Virus record (IMG/VR): IMGVR_UViG_3300042261_002385
Span: 248,001-312,000 of that record
DNA from: a virus
Direction: 5' to 3' (one strand)
Length of the DNA: 64,000 nt
Shown: positions 53,750-62,815 of the stretch, piece by piece
Position numbering within the stretch: the stretch's first letter is position 1
Layout of the letters: each line of letters opens with the position of its first letter
Notes under the pieces: generated by a model
Told to the model about the DNA's origin: nothing
Seen by the model: only the letters and a program-made list of their open reading frames with translations
Databases searched by the model: none
Translations under genes and position numbers: made by a program

Positions 53750-56700
53750 TTAAACTATACTTGTCGCTGTTATCGAACTAAATTGTATTCCAGTTCCACT
53801 TCCAGTAATTCCTATTCTAACTATTATCGATCCAGAGTGCGTCACAGCTCCAAAAGTAATCCTTCTAGCTGTTGCAGTTGATGAAGCTACAACTACTGAT
53901 GCCACACCGTTACTCGTTGAACCTGGATTTCCTACTCCTGAGTAAGCACTATCACCATCAACCCAATAAGATGAACCTTCTATTTTGACCTCAACTAACA
54001 AATTTGTCACTCCGGTTGAAGTTGAAATACCAGAAGAACTGACAAAATTGAGAGTAAATGCACTATTGTTAGTGAATGTTCCAACGTTGAAAGTTGCCCA
54101 TCTTGTGCCAGATGCTGAAGAGTAATCCGGTCCACCAACAGAAGTGTAATTAACCGTTGGATATAAGTATATGCCGTTTCTTAATTGTAACTCCTCTGTA
54201 TAAGTTCCTACCAGAGATTGTGAAGAATCATATGATGCCGTGTAACCAGTAGCTGGATAACTACCTGATCCAGAGGTCTTTCTTGACGTTTCATTAGAAA
54301 CTGTATCTACTCTATGAGAGGTGCTTGTAAATGTTGTGTTAGAACCATAAGTTCCAATCGAGTTTCTACCTCTAACCGTGAAAAAGAACGATAAGTCGCT
54401 AAACTGACTCGCCTGAATTGCTCCAGATTTTCCAGTTACACTTCCAGTCTGACCATATGATGTAGGTATTGAATCAGGATCCCCAGTGGAACCAGCGATA
54501 TGACCAGCGTTAATTTGGTATACCGATGTAGCCGCGTAAAAGTAACTACTAACATTACTAACACTGAAACCTATAGATGTGACTGTTTGAGAAGTTGTTA
54601 ATGTAGGAACACCTGAAATATAAGATGTCATTGAAGGAACACTTGCTGTTATTGATGTAATAGATACAGTAAGTGGTGAATCAATATAATAACTGAATGT
54701 TTCTGGTGAGTCATTTCCTGGGTGAAACAATTGTAGTGTCCTCTGAGTGGAAGACGGTGTTATTGTTGGAAGTGTTCCAGCCAATGAGAAATCGATAATG
54801 CCTGTCCAGAAACCAGCTTGTCCTGATATTCCAGTATACGGATCCGTGCTAGCACTGTGTCTTATATTTCCTGTATTTTTAAGTGTAGTCGCTGTTCCAG
54901 CTAATGTGACAGTCTCTATTGTAACACTTTGATCTATTAAAGAGAACGTCAAACCTGAGGTATCAACTCTTGCACTTGAACCAGTAGAAACCGAATCAAC
55001 ATCTGTCAATGTAGGAGTTGTTGATGTATACATATTTGTAACTGTCGAACCTGAAGTCAGAGCTCGTGGTGAATATGAAGTATTTGTAAATGAAATAGAT
55101 GTAATTGCATTATTCCAGTTTGAAGGTGGTGTTGGAGCCAACAACAAAAACATTTCATTAAATCTATCAATAGCTGTTCCTATTGGTGTAGTTGGTGTGA
55201 AATCAGTAAATATTCCATCCGTATATGAGCCATCTTCTGCGTCTCCAATAACTCCTATACCACCAAGTGATATAGTTCCAACATCTGTTAAACGACCCTG
55301 TGAGTCGACTGTAAAGAAAGGAATAGATTGGGAATTACCATATGAACCAGCTGTCACTCCTGTGTTTGTCAATGTCACAGCATCTGAAGAAATCGTAATA
55401 CCTGTTCCTACATTAACATCCAATGTTATATAAGATGAAGTTCCACCACCTATTAATCCATCACCGGCTGTTACTCCAATTAAGTTTCCAGAACCCAAAC
55501 CACCAATTAATAAATCTACATAATTCTTATCAATTAAGGAATGGGTTACAAATCCAGCTGAGTAATCAGCCATATATACTAATCCTCTTCCATCAGCAAT
55601 AGCAACCAGACTAGTTGTTCCTAAAAGTGATAACTGACCTGAAGCAGATAAAGTTAGATCATTATCCGTTAATATTTGAGCAGATGTTGTCGAGTCAATA
55701 CTAAAAAAACCACTCAATACATCAAATACGGAAGAGGTAATAGTTATATTATCATAACCGGTAAGGGTTAAATCATAATTGTTACCAGATAAATCTAAAT
55801 TTTGACTTAGCGTTCCACCTATCTGAACATAATCAGAAACTATTTCCAAACCATTACCAACATTTATATCTAAAACTCCACCATTTTGAGTCAAACCATT
55901 TCCAGCACCAGCCACTGAATTAGACCACACAAATTTACCAGAGGAATCAACTGAAAGAAAGTATCCGGCTGTTGCTCCACCATTTGTTCCAGAATCTAAT
56001 TTAGAAGCAGTCAGAGATCCATCTTTCACAATAGCCGACACAGAAAGTCCATAAATTGTATTCTGAGTTGTAAAATCGATTGTTGATGAATCATTATAAG
56101 AAGAAGTTGCACCACCTCCTCCAGACAAACTGACTAAAGCTAAACTACCATAGTTTGAAAAGGTTCCACCTGTCAATAAAACCGAGCCATTAGCTATGAT
56201 CACTTGACCATAATTCACAAGAGTCCCAGAAATAGTCAAATCAGCATAGACCCAATATTGATAGTTCTGTGGTACTACAATATAATCCGTTGGTTCAATG
56301 ATATATTTAACATTAAATAAATCCTCATTTACAAAAGACCTATTCAGTTGAAAAAAGGTTCCGTCATAAACCATATTATACACTATACCAACTTCAATAT
56401 CAAAAGGATTAAAGTTTGTGAGTCCGGACACACTTGGTTTTTTTAACAGAACTGGACCGACTCCATTAATATTGACAGAAACCGTATTACCAATATTGGT
56501 TGAAGAGAACTTGGTCAGAAATATCATATCACTAACATAAGTGGAGAAAACCGGAGTTGAAGAACCGGAAAATGTAGCTCCATTAGATGTTCCTAATGTA
56601 ATATCTCTTATCTGACCTATTCTTTCTTTTGTCCAAGTTCCATAAGGAAATGGATAAGTCCCACCTTGTGTTTCATACCTGTATATTGCTCCATCTTCAT

Positions 56701-57181
56701 TATCAACTACCAATGACATACCATCAGTCGGAGTCGTAGAGTCCCATTGAGTGAGAACTGAGTTCCATTGAACTATTAAACCACTGTTTAGAGCAGACCA
56801 AGCACCCGCAGGACTACTCCCTACAATATACCTATCACCAGATGTAGGAGAACCAGGAGGAGAATTTTGAATAGAAATAACAGAATCAACCCACTCGTTA
56901 CCAGAACCACCACCAGAACCACTGAATTCAACCCAGTTGTTATTGTCCATAATCGATGTTGATGAATAATTATAAGTCAACTGATACGTTTTATCTTGAT
57001 TGATTACATAACACATCATACCCCACTCTCTTCTTTCGAATATGATGGCGTTTCTAGCTGTATTATCAGCCGCTGTATGTAATCCACCTTTGATTTCCTT
57101 CGCGTAAGCAGAGGCAATTGGATCATTTGTATCCACTGGTCTTATCGCTGATGAAACTAAAGTTCCTACATTTTTACTCAT
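53750..57181 (-). CDS. Large tail fibre / structural protein (1143 residues)
   Basis: A beta-rich Ser/Thr/Gly protein. The N-terminal part (TARNAIIFERREWGMMCYV, KTYQLTYNYSS) and the following SPPGSPTSGDRYIVGSSPAG with WNSVLTQWDSTTPTDG resemble the fibre domains used by many phages near the attachment end. A middle part includes DGSYTDGIFTDFTPTTPIG and NEMFLLLAP, a module known from large structural proteins of marine phages. The last 400 residues are beta repeats with low charge. It is 4 bases downstream of the 337-residue gene and 16 bases before the 474-residue gene. A role in a long fibre proximal part is inferred. Confidence 0.78.
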   Translation of the reverse strand: MSKNVGTLVSSAIRPVDTNDPIASAYAKEIKGGLHTAADNTARNAIIFERREWGMMCYVINQDKTYQLTYNYSSTSIMDNNNWVEFSGSGGGSGNEWVDSVISIQNSPPGSPTSGDRYIVGSSPAGAWSALNSGLIVQWNSVLTQWDSTTPTDGMSLVVDNEDGAIYRYETQGGTYPFPYGTWTKERIGQIRDITLGTSNGATFSGSSTPVFSTYVSDMIFLTKFSSTNIGNTVSVNINGVGPVLLKKPSVSGLTNFNPFDIEVGIVYNMVYDGTFFQLNRSFVNEDLFNVKYIIEPTDYIVVPQNYQYWVYADLTISGTLVNYGQVIIANGSVLLTGGTFSNYGSLALVSLSGGGGATSSYNDSSTIDFTTQNTIYGLSVSAIVKDGSLTASKLDSGTNGGATAGYFLSVDSSGKFVWSNSVAGAGNGLTQNGGVLDINVGNGLEIVSDYVQIGGTLSQNLDLSGNNYDLTLTGYDNITITSSVFDVLSGFFSIDSTTSAQILTDNDLTLSASGQLSLLGTTSLVAIADGRGLVYMADYSAGFVTHSLIDKNYVDLLIGGLGSGNLIGVTAGDGLIGGGTSSYITLDVNVGTGITISSDAVTLTNTGVTAGSYGNSQSIPFFTVDSQGRLTDVGTISLGGIGVIGDAEDGSYTDGIFTDFTPTTPIGTAIDRFNEMFLLLAPTPPSNWNNAITSISFTNTSYSPRALTSGSTVTNMYTSTTPTLTDVDSVSTGSSARVDTSGLTFSLIDQSVTIETVTLAGTATTLKNTGNIRHSASTDPYTGISGQAGFWTGIIDFSLAGTLPTITPSSTQRTLQLFHPGNDSPETFSYYIDSPLTVSITSITASVPSMTSYISGVPTLTTSQTVTSIGFSVSNVSSYFYAATSVYQINAGHIAGSTGDPDSIPTSYGQTGSVTGKSGAIQASQFSDLSFFFTVRGRNSIGTYGSNTTFTSTSHRVDTVSNETSRKTSGSGSYPATGYTASYDSSQSLVGTYTEELQLRNGIYLYPTVNYTSVGGPDYSSASGTRWATFNVGTFTNNSAFTLNFVSSSGISTSTGVTNLLVEVKIEGSSYWVDGDSAYSGVGNPGSTSNGVASVVVASSTATARRITFGAVTHSGSIIVRIGITGSGTGIQFSSITATSIV

Positions 57182-57185
57182 TCAT

Positions 57186-58199
57186 TTATCTTATTTCTAT
57201 ATCAACAGGTGAAAAATACCTGGTATTGCTCACCCAAACTTCATAATCTGTTCCACTAAAACCATAAACATTAGCCATTGGAGATGCGGTTCTCACATTC
57301 GAAAATGCAGTGCTGATGTTTCCATTTACTCTAAACACAGGAGAAGTAGCATCAGGTACTGTGCTTGGCCAAGCAAACAACAAATACTGACCCTGACCAT
57401 CAATATCTTTATAAATCTTCTCTTTAGTTACAGACAATTCATTCCCATACATCAAACCATTAGCACCAGCTCCATTCAACGATAAAATTGCACCATCTGT
57501 GCAAAGTGTAGCGACAGATGCAATTGAGCCAGGACTCTCAGTTAAATTTGGATTACTTATAGCCGTCAAATTGATTCGACCCCAGTAAATTCTATTCAAC
57601 CAGTAAAAAGACTGAGTAAAAGTGACAACATTACTACCATCATTCACACTGATAACAAAAGAACTACTCTGTGACACAGTCAACGGAGACACACTATGAG
57701 TAGAAGTCGTCGATTGAACGCCGGAGTAGGGAGGAAATATTTTAGGAACACCTGCTACTACTAGGGTCGCCGGAATCAACGAATCAGACCCAAGAGTAAC
57801 ACTATAATTAAGAGAAACCGACAACGGTGCACCAAACTCTCGATTCGACAAAGAGTTAATAAACGGAGATGGTGCTACATATGGGTAAAAAATCCGATCC
57901 AAGACATTTTGAATACTACCAGAGAAAGTAGAACCACTAGTAACCCCACCCACAGGTGTTTGATTAGTAGACGGAGTAGCGGAAGAATACTCTGTAGCAG
58001 CAGTGCCAGAAACAGCCAAACTAGCAGATAATCCATCGATTCGTTCCCATACTGTATAGGCCACATTTCTGACGTCAATAGCCTTAATACTACCAGAGGT
58101 ATTATCCAACAAACCTAACAAAAGTTCATCTAGAGTAGAGAATTCATAACTCAAAGAAGATGAAGCACCAGAAATACTATATGAACTTACCGTAGCCAT
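57186..58199 (-). CDS. Probable fibre or baseplate-connecting structural protein
   Basis: A 337-residue Ser/Thr-rich beta protein. Features include LDELLLGLLDNTSGSIKAID near the start, IQNVLDRIFYPYVAPSP, an immunoglobulin-like middle (SVSLNYSVTLGSD, FVISVNDGSNVVTFTQSFYW) and a C-terminal part GTDYEVWVSNTRYFSP. It is first in the transcription order of the fibre locus, with a promoter-like motif at 58217. The series of five genes from here to 43 kb probably builds the fibre from base to tip. No exact family known to me. Confidence 0.7.
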   Translation of the reverse strand: MATVSSYSISGASSSLSYEFSTLDELLLGLLDNTSGSIKAIDVRNVAYTVWERIDGLSASLAVSGTAATEYSSATPSTNQTPVGGVTSGSTFSGSIQNVLDRIFYPYVAPSPFINSLSNREFGAPLSVSLNYSVTLGSDSLIPATLVVAGVPKIFPPYSGVQSTTSTHSVSPLTVSQSSSFVISVNDGSNVVTFTQSFYWLNRIYWGRINLTAISNPNLTESPGSIASVATLCTDGAILSLNGAGANGLMYGNELSVTKEKIYKDIDGQGQYLLFAWPSTVPDATSPVFRVNGNISTAFSNVRTASPMANVYGFSGTDYEVWVSNTRYFSPVDIEIR

Positions 58200-58216
58200 T
58201 TAAAATATAATTTAGT

Positions 58217-58227
58217 TATATATTAAA
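58217..58227 (-). promoter_or_regulatory. Late-promoter-like TTTAATATATA motif
   Basis: On the minus strand, 18 bases before the first gene of the fibre locus. Confidence 0.6.
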
Positions 58228-58273
58228 TCCGAACGGCCAAAACTTAAGAAATTATATCATGATGTTTCATGAA

Positions 58274-58984
58274 TTAACAAACCCAAATGTGGTAACCTTT
58301 ATATTCCGTTTCAAATGACCAATCCTCACCCAAGCACTCACATATTAATTCATTTACCTTTTCTTGAACCAATAGTTTAGAAGAACTTAATCGAAATTTA
58401 TCTTCGTCAATCAACTTTTCTAATTTCAATTTCATCTCACCAGGTAATTCTATTTCCTTATTGGAAATTTCTTCAAACAAATAGTCTACTAAATTTTCTT
58501 TTATTATTTCTATTTCTTCTTCAGAGTAGATTACTATTTTCCAGTCGTCATTTTTCCAATCTTCTATTCTAAATTTGTGTTTATCTGAGTCAATAACATC
58601 AATTGCTCCAAGATTTATATCGAAATAGTCTGCTAATATTTTTTCCATTTTAATATCAGCCTTTTCGATACCTTTATATATACATTCTCTGATATTTGAG
58701 ATTTTCCACTCTGTAGACTCATACATTTTAAAAGACTCAAAAGTTATCACTCCATCTCTCTCCATATGCACTCTATCTTCGATTACATCTCTTAAAATTC
58801 TCTCAGAACCAACTATATCTTTAAGTTTATTTCTTTCTAAAAATTTATTAAATCTTTGGCCTCCGGGTTTCAAATATTCGATTAATCTTGAAGGTCTGAT
58901 TTTGTGACCATCAATATACTCATCAACTAATTGGTTAACTAGTTTGTAATATTGGTTAGCTTCTTCGCTATTAGTAATTGACAT
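58274..58984 (-). CDS. Hypothetical protein (236 residues)
   Basis: A charged, mainly helical protein that I do not recognise. It has many Glu, Asp, Lys and Ile, and ends ETEYKGYHIWVC with a free C-terminal cysteine. No membrane segment or signal peptide. It starts one base after the stop of the zinc-ribbon gene, so both are probably co-transcribed. Confidence 0.65.
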   Translation of the reverse strand: MSITNSEEANQYYKLVNQLVDEYIDGHKIRPSRLIEYLKPGGQRFNKFLERNKLKDIVGSERILRDVIEDRVHMERDGVITFESFKMYESTEWKISNIRECIYKGIEKADIKMEKILADYFDINLGAIDVIDSDKHKFRIEDWKNDDWKIVIYSEEEIEIIKENLVDYLFEEISNKEIELPGEMKLKLEKLIDEDKFRLSSSKLLVQEKVNELICECLGEDWSFETEYKGYHIWVC

Positions 58985-58985
58985 C

Positions 58986-59294
58986 TTAATTAATTGAATT
59001 TTTATTCAAAGTATGAAGGTCTAAAAAATCGTCCTCTTCTATTTCTCTTTCTACGCTTAAGCCTTCTATTTCATCATCATCTAAACGGTCCCCTACAGTT
59101 TCATACCATTCATCTTTGCTCAATTCTTCAATTGTTGAACTTTTACAGAATTTACAGTTATCAACCTCGTTGTTTAGAACTTTCCATAGAGCATCACAAT
59201 CATCACAGTGATAATATAGTGTCAAATCTGCTTTAGATGCTAATGGCAAAGTCTGGCTAAAATCAAAAGTCTCAAATTTCTTAATCCATCTCAT
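58986..59294 (-). CDS. Tagged zinc-ribbon protein
   Basis: A 102-residue protein. It opens MRWIKKFETF, a clear copy of the shared N-terminal peptide. A small zinc ribbon follows: YHCDDCDALW and NCKFCKS give two CxxC pairs 17-18 residues apart. The C-terminus is very acidic. A TATATATA-type motif lies a few bases before its ATG. It could be a small nucleic-acid-binding protein delivered in the head (inference). Confidence 0.68.
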   Translation of the reverse strand: MRWIKKFETFDFSQTLPLASKADLTLYYHCDDCDALWKVLNNEVDNCKFCKSSTIEELSKDEWYETVGDRLDDDEIEGLSVEREIEEDDFLDLHTLNKNSIN

Positions 59295-59351
59295 ACACTC
59301 TATATATAAAAATTAGTAATTCATTTTATTTTCAAAATTAGAGTTGACCTG

Positions 59352-59362
59352 ATTAATATATA
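59352..59362 (+). promoter_or_regulatory. Late-promoter-like ATTAATATATA motif
   Basis: TTGACC precedes it by 2 bases; the ATG at 59367 follows after 4 bases, so a transcript from it would be nearly leaderless. Confidence 0.6.
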
Positions 59363-59366
59363 CTTT

Positions 59367-60269
59367 ATGAATCTAAAACAACTAAAAGATTTCTACAATA
59401 AGAAGCCTGTTGAATTTGTTATTAAAGAACACTACGACTTAATTGAAGACAATGAGTATATTCCAAGATTTTCACTTAAGAATGTAAAAGATATTTCTAA
59501 TATTCCTATTAACAAACCGATTAAGTATTCCGATGATATAATGGCAAAAGCTATAAAATTTGGAATGATATTCTTAATCAACTATAAAGGTGAAGATGAT
59601 AAACATTTTGCTGGTCATGAGCGCGTAATTTACCCAATGGTTTTAGGTAGGAGTTCAAAAGGTAAAACTCTCTTAAGAGCTTGGCACTTAAACGGATGGT
59701 CTGTTTCACAAAAAAGACACATCAATAAGATTTGGAGACTATTTAGAACAGACAGAATTCTATCTATGACTTTCACTGGTTCGTTTTATAGACTTCCTCC
59801 TTCAGGTTATAATATGAATGATAAAGGTATGAGAGGTGGTTTTATAGCTAAGGCAGACTTTAATGAGATTAGAAGAAATCAACAGAACTTAGTTAATCAA
59901 AATAAGATTCAAAATAGAGAAGAAGTTACTATGGGTGACCAAGATAGGAAATTTGTTTCTATAAAAGTCAGTGAAACATCTACTATCTTAGATTTAACAA
60001 AAGCTATGGATAATGCCTATATCAACAATATAAAAGATATGGCTAACGTAAGATTATCTTTTCTTCGCAGCATCTATGGAAACAAATACATTGCTATATT
60101 AGGAGCCTTAGGGCAACCAGGCAACACCGTTAAAGTTTTCACAGATAAAGGAGTTCAAGTTGGTGTTTTTAAAGTATTAGATTCAATAACTGGTCAAGTG
60201 TTGAGAAGTATAAAGAACGTTAAAGGAAACACAATATACGACCTATACTTATTTGACTCTAAGGTATAA
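59367..60269 (+). CDS. WYL-like domain protein
   Basis: A 300-residue protein. The region about 70-150 resembles a WYL domain: FLINYKGEDD, ERVIYPMVLGRSSKGKTLLRAW and KIWRLFRTDRILSMTF, in the order 'I-x-Y ... R-x-I-x-P ... L-x-A-W ... W-R-x-F-R-x-D-R-I'. WYL domains bind small ligands or nucleic acid and occur in transcription and CRISPR regulators. There is no helix-turn-helix at the N-terminus that I can see. The C-terminal half is of unknown type with strands (NKYIAILGALGQPG, NTVKVFTDKGVQVG). It is a single-gene unit with a promoter-like motif and a terminator. Confidence 0.6.
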   Translation: MNLKQLKDFYNKKPVEFVIKEHYDLIEDNEYIPRFSLKNVKDISNIPINKPIKYSDDIMAKAIKFGMIFLINYKGEDDKHFAGHERVIYPMVLGRSSKGKTLLRAWHLNGWSVSQKRHINKIWRLFRTDRILSMTFTGSFYRLPPSGYNMNDKGMRGGFIAKADFNEIRRNQQNLVNQNKIQNREEVTMGDQDRKFVSIKVSETSTILDLTKAMDNAYINNIKDMANVRLSFLRSIYGNKYIAILGALGQPGNTVKVFTDKGVQVGVFKVLDSITGQVLRSIKNVKGNTIYDLYLFDSKV

Positions 60270-60270
60270 A

Positions 60271-60300
60271 AAAACCTCTCAATCTTGAGAGGTTTTATTT
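60271..60300 (+). terminator. Bidirectional terminator
   Basis: A 12-bp perfect stem (AAAACCTCTCAA / TTGAGAGGTTTT) with a two-base TC between arms, then a T-run, between convergent genes. Confidence 0.92.
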
Positions 60301-60313
60301 TTTTTATATCATA

Positions 60314-60913
60314 TTATTTAATATCACTAGACTCAATAAGTGTGTATGTGAACGAGTTTCCGTGAATATCTCTAGCTTTTCTACAGATTTTCATTAACGC
60401 TTCAAAGTCTGCTGATTTCTTGAAAACTTGACACCCTTCAGACCAGTTTTCAACATACGTTGAATCAGCACCAGCTTTATGTATATTAATACCAAAAACA
60501 CCTTCAGCAATTTTATTCTCATCATAATTCAAATCTTTGTTAGCATCCCTATAAACCTTAACATTTTTTAATTGTCTTAGAGCCTCATATTTACCTTGAT
60601 GCAAACCAATTCCATGTGAACCCCTATATTGACCTTCAACAAGTCTTGCAACACCAGCCGCATTGTGATATTCTAGAACTCCCTTTTTACCAGGATCAGT
60701 TGTTGCTGGCCAGCAGTGAAATTTCCACTCACCATTTTCTTTGTAAGATAAAGTAATACAATCATCAAAAGCATTTGTTACTTTTTGACCTGTTGATGAA
60801 TTTCTAATACCAATAATATTAACATCAAAACCCTTATTATTTATATCTTCAAAGTAGACATATCCTTTTGATTTGACCGCTACCTCAACTTGTTCTCTTG
60901 TATAACAACTCAT
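60314..60913 (-). CDS. Cell-wall enzyme candidate (L,D-transpeptidase-like)
   Basis: A 199-residue protein. The motif GINIHKAG followed by VENWSEGCQVFKK matches the His and Ser-x-Gly-Cys elements of YkuD-type L,D-transpeptidase folds (His ... Ser-x-Gly-Cys), found also in phage lysis proteins. The rest includes ITLSYKENGEWKFHCWPATTD, a beta region with His and Trp. No signal peptide is visible, so if it degrades peptidoglycan it needs a holin or is a virion enzyme. It may be the phage endolysin, as no other one is seen in the window. Confidence 0.5.
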   Translation of the reverse strand: MSCYTREQVEVAVKSKGYVYFEDINNKGFDVNIIGIRNSSTGQKVTNAFDDCITLSYKENGEWKFHCWPATTDPGKKGVLEYHNAAGVARLVEGQYRGSHGIGLHQGKYEALRQLKNVKVYRDANKDLNYDENKIAEGVFGINIHKAGADSTYVENWSEGCQVFKKSADFEALMKICRKARDIHGNSFTYTLIESSDIK

Positions 60914-60923
60914 ATTTTATAAT

Positions 60924-61637
60924 TTATTTTTTGAAATCTACGAAACTTTTTATTCCTCTCATCTCATCTTCTAAATCTTTGTTAGCTAAATGACCTTCAG
61001 TTTCTTCATGAGATGGCTCTTCATAATGTGTGTAATTGAGGTCTTCACTTGGAACATCGTGACCTGCAACAAAGTTAAAAACATGTTCAATGTTCTCAGC
61101 TGCTACAGAGATGTGGTCTGAAGCCCAATCGTGCTCAGACAACATGTTATCTAAAGTGTGCTCATCCATTTCTAGCATTTCATCTACTAATCTTTTGATA
61201 GTCTCTAAATTTGAGAAAAACATATAATTTTGAGTTTCTTGATGTTCTCTAAGTCTTTTAACTGTTCTAGATCTCTTGTAGTTTCTAGACTCACTTAGTA
61301 ATGCTTCATCGTTATTATAAGCATCCTGTTCCTCGTGATCCTTACACATAAGTCTCAATTCTTCATCTGAACACATCTCTAATTCATCTTCTGAGTAACC
61401 ACATCTGCAAAGGTAGTTACACATTGATTCTCTGTCCATAGAATTCATATTTTCGTTATGTGAATTCATATGAGAGTGATCATCGTGACTATCAGCCATA
61501 GTTCTACACATCATTTCTAACTCATCATCAGACTTGTCATGTAATTCATGCATGCTACAACCACATACATTACATAAGTATTTACACATCTCTTCTCTAT
61601 CTTGAGAATAAGATTCAAATTTTTTAATTAACCTCAT
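60924..61637 (-). CDS. Tagged Cys/His-rich protein with an internal duplication
   Basis: A 237-residue protein. It opens MRLIKKFESY, a clear copy of the shared peptide. Two related Cys-rich units follow: REEMCKYLCNVCGCSMHEL and RESMCNYLCRCGYSEDEL, each with a downstream DDELEMMC or DEELRLMC, separated by a His/Asn/Met-rich linker. They probably bind metal. The C-terminal part is acidic with many His. Unknown family. The gene has a promoter-like motif at 61657. A head-internal or injected metal-binding protein is one possibility. Confidence 0.68.
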   Translation of the reverse strand: MRLIKKFESYSQDREEMCKYLCNVCGCSMHELHDKSDDELEMMCRTMADSHDDHSHMNSHNENMNSMDRESMCNYLCRCGYSEDELEMCSDEELRLMCKDHEEQDAYNNDEALLSESRNYKRSRTVKRLREHQETQNYMFFSNLETIKRLVDEMLEMDEHTLDNMLSEHDWASDHISVAAENIEHVFNFVAGHDVPSEDLNYTHYEEPSHEETEGHLANKDLEDEMRGIKSFVDFKK

Positions 61638-61656
61638 ATTAAGTGTTATTTTTTAG

Positions 61657-61667
61657 TATATATTAAA
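61657..61667 (-). promoter_or_regulatory. Late-promoter-like TTTAATATATA motif
   Basis: On the minus strand about 19 bases before the ATG of the Cys/His-rich protein. Confidence 0.6.
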
Positions 61668-61669
61668 TT

Positions 61670-62815
61670 TTAAAATAAAATATTGACCACCTCAGGATAG
61701 TATTTTGTCATCTCAATATTTCTATCTTCGTATTTAATAACCGACAAAACATATCTCATAGCATTTAGTCTACCTATTTTTTTATCATTTGAATTTATTA
61801 TGACCCAAGGTGACAAAGCCGAAGAAGTTTGTTGAAACATTTGTCTTTTAAAGTTACCTATGATTTCCCATTTGTCTAAAACCTTAGCGTCGTTCGGAGA
61901 AAACTTCCAATATTTTAATGGGGATTTTTGTCTTAACTCAAATCTCTTTATTTGTTTATCCTGAGTAATAGAAAACCAAAACTTAATTAAAATAACACCA
62001 CTTCTTATTAGCTTTTCTTCCCAATCTACAACATTGTCCATAAAGTCTTCATACTGTTCTTCACTACAATATCCCATAGCTGGTTCTACTACTGCTCTAT
62101 TATACCAACTTCTATCAAAGAAAACAATTTCGCCAGATTTCGGTAAATGTTTTTCATATCTTTTGAACCAATTATTTTTTTCTTCTTCAGTTGGAACCCC
62201 AAGAGCGACAACTCTAAAACCATTTGGATTGAGATACTCAACAAACCTTTTTATTGTCGAACCTTTACCAGCAGCATCTCTACCCTCAAAAACTATCGCT
62301 ACCTTTTGACCGGTTTTTTTAACCCATTCTTGTAGTTTTAGTAATTCAACTTGTAGCTGATATTTCTCTGACTCATATTGTCTTCTACCAATTATTGATC
62401 CTTCACCTTCAAATTCATCAAAGTGGTCTTCTTTCTTACCCTGTTTGTGTATCTGGTCAATTCTCACACCAATAGAAACGTAGTAATCATCAAAAGCTTC
62501 TCTAACTTTTCTTTTAGTATTTCTTTTCTTTAGTTCTAAAAGTTGATTAATTTTACGAAGAAAAGCTTCAATATTCAATTCAGAGACAACTTCTTCAGTA
62601 AATTCATTAGTAAGTTCTCTAATAACAACTTTGACATCAATTGAGTCGAAATTCCTATACTCAACTTTGTTTGTTTCAAAATTATATATGATATTGGCTA
62701 AGATGTATGTTCTATATTCACCGAGTCTAAATATCAGATTTTGTTTCAAAGTCTCTAATGACTTCTCATCCATATCTTCAATCCAAATCTCCTCTAAAAT
62801 CTTTTTATAATTCAT
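61670..62815 (-). CDS. ppk2: Polyphosphate kinase 2 (PPK2)
   Basis: A 381-residue PPK2-family enzyme that transfers phosphate between polyphosphate and nucleotides (GDP/ADP to GTP/ATP, or NMP to NDP in some classes). The core is complete: VAIVFEGRDAAGKGS with Walker A at 178-186, FRVVALGVPTEEE, VFFDRSWYNRAVVEP with Walker B at 232-240, the lid region FWFSITQDKQIKRF and KYWKFSPNDAKVLDKW. About 110 extra N-terminal residues are helical and not part of the core. A phage enzyme could draw on host polyphosphate to make nucleotides or ATP late in infection. Probably acquired from a bacterium. Confidence 0.93.
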   Translation of the reverse strand: MNYKKILEEIWIEDMDEKSLETLKQNLIFRLGEYRTYILANIIYNFETNKVEYRNFDSIDVKVVIRELTNEFTEEVVSELNIEAFLRKINQLLELKKRNTKRKVREAFDDYYVSIGVRIDQIHKQGKKEDHFDEFEGEGSIIGRRQYESEKYQLQVELLKLQEWVKKTGQKVAIVFEGRDAAGKGSTIKRFVEYLNPNGFRVVALGVPTEEEKNNWFKRYEKHLPKSGEIVFFDRSWYNRAVVEPAMGYCSEEQYEDFMDNVVDWEEKLIRSGVILIKFWFSITQDKQIKRFELRQKSPLKYWKFSPNDAKVLDKWEIIGNFKRQMFQQTSSALSPWVIINSNDKKIGRLNAMRYVLSVIKYEDRNIEMTKYYPEVVNILF

